A stretch of 64,000 bases of DNA, taken from contig JANBVO010000003.1 of the NCBI GenBank assembly GCA_030052745.1, positions 2,046,001-2,110,000 on the forward strand. The letters are read 5' to 3'. The notes beneath the pieces were generated by a model that did no database searches, was not told the origin of the DNA, and was given only the letters and a program-made list of their open reading frames with translations. The DNA comes from Pleurostoma richardsiae (lineage: Eukaryota > Ascomycota > Sordariomycetes > Calosphaeriales > Pleurostomataceae). Each line of letters begins with the position of its first letter. The stretch's first letter is position 1. The position numbers and the translations under genes are program-made. Positions 57,293-64,000 of the stretch are shown piece by piece.

Positions 57293-59610
57293 ATGGTAGT
57301 GGTCCACCGCCAACAGAAGCCACCCGACCATTATCGGCGGCGACGAAATCGCTATGCCGAACAAGGAGTCGTGAAGAAGGTGCACTCAGATACCACGAAA
57401 GTGAATATGGCGGGTGTTACTAAAAAATGGAGAGAGTAAGAATAACGACTATGTTAGTCATGCATATGATATTAACGAGTTTCCAGGCATTGTGCACATC
57501 TCGACGTGGACGACTACTCGCACATGGACGTTGCTGCTAAAGAGGACATCATGGTTTTCTTGGAGTGGATGCTGGATACGTACAAAAGGATACGAAAGCG
57601 GAGTACGGTTCACGAATACAAGAGGGTCTTCTTGATGGTCTACCGGAAGTCCGTGTCTCGAGACTTTGACAAAGAAGCTAGTAGTGAGATCAACGATGTA
57701 AGCTCAAGTAGTCAAATGTCATTCCTCACCACTCACTTCTTTAGCATATCAACGGCTATCTCACAGTCACGTACGCGCTGGACACAAAGATGAAAGAGAA
57801 ACCAGTCATGAACGTCGACGACATCTATCTTATCCTGCACCATCATTGGGTCCTTGACGCCTCGGTGTTCCCTGATGAACAACAGCGGATAGGAATGGCA
57901 CTGTTGCTCTTACTCCAGGCTTATACAGCCACTCGACCAAGAGTCCTCGTTTATAAGCCATTGAATAAGAATCGCATTCGAGAGCATTATCTAGGATGGG
58001 AAGATGATGACTGGGAAGAAGAAGAACTTGAACCCGAGGAGATTAATTTCAAGACTCTCTGTTACAGAGATTTCAATCTCTTCCTTCTTCCGAATCCTGA
58101 AGGTGGCCGCGATGTTCAGCTCATGGAAGTAACTCTGAGATATACGAAGAACTATGAGAGGAGAGCTAATCCGTACGCATACTGTTCCATACTGGGAGGA
58201 TCGTCTAACATTGTAACAGAAAGACATTCGTGCTCTATGAGGTAGAGGATTTCATATTCGACCCGACTCTACTCATGGTGACTATGGGCTTCCTCGACAA
58301 CGCATTTGACTCTGATATAAGATCGGTCGAAGAGTTCTACCGCGTCAAGGTTCCGCCTTCACGGCGGTCCTTAGAGTTTCGTTGGAAGAAAGAAATACTT
58401 GATATCCCAGTGTTTCGACAGGCCGTGCAGACTAGCGACGGTCTCCGAACCTCTCCTCCGATCCCTGGGGAAGCCGAAGCTTTGCACTACCATACATATC
58501 TATATTACCTGCAAAGACTCGGTCTGGCTTGTGGGCTCATGCAAATCCTCACGGCATATATGATTCGCCGAGGAGCTGGAGAGGCCGTGGAAGGTGCGTT
58601 TGCCCCTGATACCAGGTTTGGACATATCGATCTAACACTATTAAGCCGTCGCCACACAAGGACAGCTTCAGCAGGTCATGTGTCACATAAATGCCGCCAT
58701 CTACCAAGCGTATATTAACCAGAAAATTCAGTGCGATACGGTTGCTGCTTTTCTCGGCCGTCCTTCTCAGAAGGCCCTGATGAAGTCAGCGACCCACATG
58801 AGCCGCTATGCTGACCCTAGGGCGCCGTGCCGACCGAGCCAAGAGAAGCTGGAGGACATTAAAACCGACCCTCAGCTGGCGTCCTTAAAAGAACTCCGCG
58901 ACATGCTATCTCAGGAGGTGCGTGGGCAGTCAGGATCGATTTCGGCAGCCCGGACTGCTGGAACAGAACTGTACGTTATGTACAAAAAAGCAGACGATAA
59001 GGTGCGCTCTATTCGGACGTACCTGCGTAAATTGGCTACGAGGGCAACGAGAAAGAACTACTTCGACAAGATTCACACCGCGGAAATAAACAAGCAGCTG
59101 AGAGGCGAGATCAATTCTCTGATCGATGATGATAACCACACAGCACCACCAACCTACAGCCTCGAGGAACGCAAGGTGCTCGCTGACCTCCTCTGTGCAG
59201 ATAGCAGGGGCATCGATGAGGATATGCAACTCACGCATAGAATCATTACTGTCCAAGCCATGTTCGCCTTGGGCCAGAGAAAGGAACCGCAGCGGAGAAG
59301 AAAGGAGGCAGCACCTTCTCCTAAGCGTGATGCATGTGCACACAGCCAGTGTTTCTTTTGTTTCTGGAAGGATTCAAGCACTAGAGAATTCTGCTCTGTC
59401 TACAGGGCCAGAGATCATGTGGAGACCCAGCATTTGCGTCGTTATGGCTCGGAGGACCCTGTGCCTTGCTTGGAGCCCGGGTGTCGGAAAAGGTCGTTAA
59501 AATGTATAGGACCTCTGGCGTTCAAGAACCACGTTGCCTTAGTCCATGGCTACGACATATTCAACCGACAGGCGCAATGTAAGTACTGGAGCCGCATAGG
59601 AGTCTCTTAG
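57293..59610 (+). CDS. DUF3435 tyrosine recombinase-like protein (Starship captain/FluG-domain type)
   Basis: Five exons (57293-57435, 57487-57697, 57745-58172, 58220-58593, 58646-59610) give an uninterrupted 706-residue protein; every splice restores family text. DUF3435 proteins include the tyrosine recombinases that move Starship giant transposons. Plausible catalytic residues are in order: Arg182 in AYTATRPRV (box I), YMIRR at 374-378 (the YxxR of box II), His399 in VMCHINAA and Tyr408 in YQAYINQK. The N-terminal ~120 residues form the helical SAM-like, DNA-binding part (LEWMLDTYKRIRKRSTVHEYKR). The C-terminal ~100 residues carry two C2H2-type fingers: CFFC...HVETQH, and CLEPGC...HVALVH. 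The best reading is a potentially active captain at the 5' side of a Starship reading rightward, or a domesticated relative. The start at 57293 gives the basic HRQQKPPDHYRRRRNRY leader. Confidence 0.85.
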
Positions 59611-59798
59611 CGGTGACTTCGGTGAAGAACGGCAATCTCGATATGCCGTGTCAGATAAGCAAAAGAAAGCTTCATGATATTATTGATATAGATCAACCTC
59701 TATTGATAGCTCCTAATAATACTCACGAATGCATCACCCATCTCTGTTTCTTGAGCGAATTGTTTTCGGCTCCTATTATCAGCGATCCTTCTGGGTAT

Positions 59799-60325
59799 CT
59801 ATCTAAGGTCTCTCCTGAGCACCGTGCTTGGAATCCCAACTTCCACTGGCCGTAGTAGAATCCGACGGCGGATCTTATTGCCACAGAAGGGGCACTTGAA
59901 CTTTCCGCCATATTTAGTCAAGCAGGGAGTGCAGAATATGTGACCTAGATGGCATGAGTTTCTGTGACGCCAGGATCTGACGAGACATACCACATGATGC
60001 CACAAACGGGCCCTTGCACTCGTTGACGCTGTCAAGGCAGAACGGACACTCATCGAACGTCACAGAAATTAGAGTCCGGGGCGCATGCTGTAGACAGGTT
60101 GGCGAGCCTTTGCCGCAGGTCTCGCAGACCATCTGCGGCTCATCAGGACAGGGTCAAACACAGGTCAGGTCTACTTACATGGCCACAAACCCTGAACACG
60201 AATCCTTTACCGGAGAGCGCCGCAAGACAGCGAGAGCAATTACCAGCACCAGCTTGGGTCATATCCATGACTTGCACCGTAGGGCCAACTTCCGGGGTCG
60301 CCCTGCTTTTATCCGAGTCTGACAT
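59799..60325 (-). CDS. Small protein with two tandem RING-type zinc modules
   Basis: Exons 60179-60325, 59991-60132 and 59799-59944 (two introns, each 46 nt) give 144 residues. After ~30 residues the protein reads CSRC...FRVCGHMVCETCGKGSPTC, a short RING-like module. A second, fuller RING follows: CPFCLDSVNE...ASCGHIFCTPC...KCPFC. Both introns fall at the CGH of a module (after the His codon in the first, one base into the Gly codon in the second). RING domains usually recruit E2 ubiquitin-conjugating enzymes. There is no substrate domain, so it may act as a partner subunit. It is divergent from the SIM-bearing protein at 61157 and convergent with the recombinase, 188 bp apart. I do not recognise a named orthologue. 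Confidence 0.78.
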
Positions 60326-61156
60326 CCTGTACCAATGGCGATGCTTGGCAGATAAGTTGGTTGCGAAGTGTAGGGTGCGATCTGAGGCATGTAAAGAGGT
60401 GAATGCAGGGGCAGGAGTGGGCACGAAAGGGAATATATATAGTCGAGCGGCCGACAGATGTACTGTCACGGCTACCCCTGGACCAATCCTCTTCCAACAG
60501 CAACAACATATCCACGCCCATCTCAGAGGCCCCTGCTCGTCCCAGAAGGACCAATCAACACGAAGCATACCCTGTGCATACTGGTCGAGCCTATAGCATG
60601 CGTCGCGGCCCATTTGCACCCTCGAAACGAGCAGCCTTCGGCAAGGGGGTGCAACCTCTGGCACGGTAGTGGAGACAGCATCCGACTACCATGCTGGTGT
60701 CTCTCGCGGAGACTGTGGAGGAACGGTTGGTTGGGCTAAGAGAGGTGGATCTTCGCCGACCGGGTCCAGGGTCCATGTCTCATGTCTGCCTGATATGATG
60801 GCTACCAGACAGGTATCGAGCTGAGAGTCGGCTGTGTGGTCCCGGTGTGATGGCCTGCAGAAGCGCACACCTCGCGAGTCGGAGCCCTCCTCGAAGATGA
60901 CCCCCGCTCACACGTTGGCGGACGTGCCAATCGTACCTCGTAGTTCCGTGGCGACGCGCCGTAGCCATGTGACCGGACCGGGAGCACAGAGAACATATAA
61001 GACCGTCCTCTCCCGCCCTTCCTCTACCCGACAGCCATCTCTTCTTGTCTTCCGTCCCTCTCCAGTCTTGCCTTACCTCTCCACGTCTGCCTCTACCTCG
61101 CCAATCATCTACCCGCTTGACACTGTTCCTTTCGTTCTCCATCGCAGTCTCCAAGA
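60326..61156. promoter_or_regulatory. Divergent promoter of the RING and SIM-protein genes
   Basis: About 830 bp between opposed starts. The last ~160 bp before 61157 are C/T-rich; a GGGAATATATATAG TATA-like run lies at about 60430 on the RING side. Co-expression of the pair is an inference from arrangement. Confidence 0.4.
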
Positions 61157-63281
61157 ATGGCCACCCAAGGCGGGGAAGTAGATCCTTTCTCGGACCTCTT
61201 CCTGCTCAGCTACAACCGAGATGGCTTTTCAGCCAGCAGAGACGACGGAGAGTCGGAACTGTCCCTCGATATCGATAGCCTGATGGCCGAGTTCACGCAA
61301 GACTCTCCAGAAGTCTCCAGAGAATCCGACGACGGTGATATTGTCCTGGCCGGTGTCGGTTCCGATCCCTGCTTTGATGACCATTTCCTTCAGCAGACGG
61401 AAGAGTGCAGAATTGCCAAGATAGCGGATGGGTCCCCTGCCTTCCCAACAGCATCCCAACAAGCCAGGGAAGCCGGAGGGAGCGATCCGATCGGGGGTAC
61501 CGTTGGCTGCTCTGAAGCCATCGATACTGATCCTGACGGCAACTTGCCAGGAGACTCTCCGTCTTTGCCAGTATCATCCGATCCAGTCAGATACGCCGCC
61601 GAGGCAAGTGACGACATAGGCAGGAGAGACCGAACTCTCGTTTGTCATGGAGAGCCACTAGCCTCTTCAGACTCAGCAACCTCTACTGTATCTCAGAGGG
61701 TTAGCAGAACTGACTCTCATGTCTCTTCGCCGGCGGCCTCCGAACCGACAAGTCATTCGAAGACTACCCTGGGAAACGCACCCTCCACCGATATGAGCGG
61801 TTGCGAGAGATTCACCGTAATTGCAGCGAACCCGGTTCCAGTGCTTGAGCTGCTCTCGGACGCTGCAGGTGTGATCGATGGCAACAGTTTGGAGAGAGCC
61901 AGTGCATTCGAATGCTGGGAGACCGGCAAGGCCAAGAAGACAACATCTGATCACACAGTCGATCCAGCTGCCGACGACGGCATCGTCAAATCTCCCGCCC
62001 TCACCCCAGCCGTCACTGTCTCAGGTGCGCCACCTAGCACAGGAGACGTGCGTACCAACTATGTTCCTTCGCCTGGACCGGCTATCGGCATTCTCTGTTC
62101 GCCCGCAGTTATCAAGTTCAGGAAGCTCCTTAGAGATAACGGCACGGACGACGCCGCGTCCTCAGCCTCCAGCCTGTCTTACAGGAGTTCTAGTTGGGAT
62201 GGCGGTAGTACCGCTTCGTCTGAGAGAGAGCCTTCCCCAAGTCCTTCGCTTAGCCCAAGCAAGACCGAGTCAGCCATGCCTCCTACCAACAATAGTCAGC
62301 GTCCGGAGGACCAGAAGCCTCAGCAATCCTCTGCCTTCGTTAGCACCTCTGAAACTTCCGAAGGCAGCCACGGACCGGCCCACATCTTGATCGATCTCAC
62401 CGTAGATGATCAAAGTGACGGCGAGGATAGTGGGATGTCTTCAGAAGCTTCCGAGGAACCTTCTGAAGAGTCCGACGATGCAAGAGTTAGCGAGGCGAGA
62501 GGCTGCGTGAATGAGGGGCGCCGTCCTTCGGCACCTTCGATCGTTTCTGCGCGGACTACCAAGAGACGTCACACGGAGGCGGGAGCCACACTATCCCCTC
62601 GCAACGATGATGAGGAGCCTGCATTGAAGCGGCGAAAGATTGATATCACGTTCGATTTAGAGGCGGTGACGGTGTACGCCACTTCAGCATCTCCCAAAAA
62701 GAAAATCCACAAATGCACTTGGAACAGCGACACCAAGTCCTGGCAAAACACAAAACGAGAGGAGATATTCCTTGAGAGGTGGGTCAACGAGGTCGGGTTC
62801 TGCAAGGACGGGTTCTCTATCAAATGCGAGATTCGGCCATCAAAGAGCTCTTGTCCTCTGGGCAAGTCGGTTCTTATCGAGTGGGACCCAGAGGAAAAGG
62901 CGTATGAGGGCGAGAATGTGTCTGACGGCAGGTATGAAGTGACGGCGAAACAGATGCGGTCTCTCTTACTCTACCCCACCAAGTGTCAGTGTAAAGGTAC
63001 TCTTATTCCTAGTCAAATATAGATGCTGTCGAGGAGTGTTCTGCATAAGAGTCGATCCCAAGCTGCTCGTCCGTCATCCAGAGAGCGGAGGACTGTCAGA
63101 ACCACAGGCGTCCCTGCTGGCGGCGAACTGGTCGAGGTGCTTCAATCGAGCCACTAGCTGGAGAGACCCGAACAAAAGGGGAGGCTTCAAGACGTCGTCA
63201 CAGCTACCGGTGGACATTGATTGGGGCAGTTTCGGCATCGAGATTGATGTGATGAATAGTGATCGGTCGAGATCCGATTAG
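61157..63281 (+). CDS. Acidic Ser-rich nuclear-type protein with a SUMO-interacting motif
   Basis: Exon 1 (61157 to about 62990) carries ~610 codons, and a second exon reaches the stop at 63281. The junction is uncertain: a 46-nt intron 62991-63036 (GTAAAG donor) fits best, while a 37-nt alternative starts at 62997. Without splicing, the frame would stop at 63022. Residues 1-480 are disordered, acidic and Ser/Thr/Pro-rich. Residues 409-418 read HILIDLTVDD followed by QSDGEDSG, a textbook SUMO-interacting motif. KRRHTE and KRRKID resemble nuclear localisation signals. A compact C-terminal domain begins near IDITFDLEAVTVYATSASP and runs through the second exon (FCIRVDPKLLVRHPESGG... to PVDIDWGSFGIEID). 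I do not recognise this domain; it may be a beta-rich fold. Its stop lies 9 bp from the stop of the next, opposite gene. Confidence 0.75.
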
Positions 63282-63290
63282 CCGCGAAAG

Positions 63291-64000
63291 TTATTGAAGG
63301 TAAGGTGAATCAGGGCAAATTGTCAAGCTCCGCATCTCCTTGAGACCTTTCTGGATAGTGAAATCTAGCTCATTCACTAACGTTGATATGGGTGCCAAAG
63401 GAAGGCGACGATAAGAAATGACTAGAGGCTCGCTAGCGACGAATCGCGATGGTATAGCGAATTTATCAAGGTATACCGCAGTGATATGGGCTACGTAGAG
63501 GTACAGTCGGCTTCTCGAGGTAGTGGCTAGAAGACAAACCTGTGACCGCAGCCTCTCAGTATCGGTGTCAAAAAAAGTTATAAGGGGAACAGGCGCAGGT
63601 GAAAGGCATGTGGGCATACCGGGAAGCATGGCATTCGTTCCCCTGACCGCTCCTCACCGGTCATGACAGTGGCCGTAGCAGTGGCTCGCGAGATGCTTGT
63701 ATCAAATCTACCCGACCATTGCTGCTGGGATGCCTGACGTTGTTCCTGAGCTAGGGCAATCAGAACAGCTGCGATAAAGGGGTCTTCTCTCTCATCCCGT
63801 GGGGTGAGCCGTCGCAGCTGCTTCTGCCGAAGACGAACAATAGGAGGGTTCCGTCTCCCTCGTTGTGGTATAGTGATGGAAGCATCTCGTCGCGATAACA
63901 AACTCCCCAGATCAAGATATGCGATGGAGGGAGCAGCAGAGCCGAGGGAAGGATGTGAGAAGAGGCCGTCGGTTTGGAGAACTTCAACGACATGCCGACC
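63291..64000 (-). CDS. Fungal hypothetical protein, cut by the window's right edge
   Basis: Two coding pieces are visible on the minus strand. The outer one, running off the edge down to about 63720, reads VLQTDGLFSHPSLGSAAPS, LLSRRDASITIPQRG and LTPRDEREDPFIAAVLIALAQ. The inner one ends at 63291 and contains RLYLYVAHITAVYLDKFAIP and LVISYRRLPL. Both match a widespread, uncharacterised filamentous-fungal family in which an N-terminal basic segment precedes a small alpha/beta part. The splice between them (about 63590-63720) is not resolved, and the start lies beyond the window. No function is known to me. Confidence 0.65.

Noticed and set aside
1-64000. CRISPR arrays, rRNA genes, insertion sequences, LTR elements
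   Set aside because: No regular repeat-spacer pattern, no rRNA-like block, and no long terminal repeats or reverse-transcriptase motifs were seen; the genome is eukaryotic.

Overview
The window is nuclear DNA of a filamentous ascomycete, most likely a Sordariomycete. Genes carry many short GT-AG introns (about 46-240 nt) with CTAAC/CTGAC-like branch sites, intergenic leaders are pyrimidine-rich, and the gene families are typical of this group (HET domain, Zn2Cys6 regulators, DUF3435, DUF3632, FSH hydrolases). I cannot name the species. All exon borders below were worked out by eye from splice consensus, reading frame and family conservation.

Left part (1-24 kb), mostly conserved housekeeping genes: a large family-2 glycosyltransferase with a very long leader (3.9-6.9 kb); a small coiled-coil protein (10.0-10.6); an unrecognised protein (11.0-11.6); a Ser/Thr-rich surface protein (12.1-12.8); proteasome lid subunit Rpn5 (13.9-15.5); an FSH serine hydrolase (15.8-16.9); the tiny four-exon ATP synthase subunit j gene (17.7-18.2); a mitochondrial NIPSNAP protein (19.1-20.2); the RAVE subunit Rav2/Rogdi (20.6-22.0); and the RNase P/MRP subunit Pop7 (22.5-23.2).

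Middle part (24-53 kb), accessory in character: two neighbouring HET-domain allorecognition genes on the minus strand (24.5-27.5 intact-looking, 28.2-29.8 with a frameshift); a secreted, probably GPI-anchored intradiol-dioxygenase-like protein (31.2-32.6); a gene-poor stretch with an RNase T1-like reading frame and a frameshifted DUF3632 gene (32.6-39.5); a 12-exon DUR3-type urea transporter (39.5-42.4); an orphan membrane protein (43.2-45.0). Then comes a compact apparent catabolic cluster: a Zn2Cys6 regulator (45.7-48.1), an allantoate-permease-type MFS transporter (48.9-50.6) and a divergent FAD amine oxidase of the fructosyl-amine/saccharopine oxidase type (51.1-52.7). The promoter shared by transporter and oxidase holds three CGG...CCG inverted repeats that could be the regulator's operators.

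Right part (53-64 kb): the core gene gna1 (UDP-GlcNAc pathway), a 2.6 kb gap, then an intact five-exon DUF3435 tyrosine-recombinase-like gene of the Starship 'captain' kind with C-terminal zinc fingers. Downstream of it are a 144-residue protein that reads as two RING fingers in tandem, a divergent acidic nuclear protein with a clear SUMO-interacting motif, and a gene cut by the window edge. If the recombinase marks the 5' end of a Starship, the RING/SIM pair would be its first cargo.
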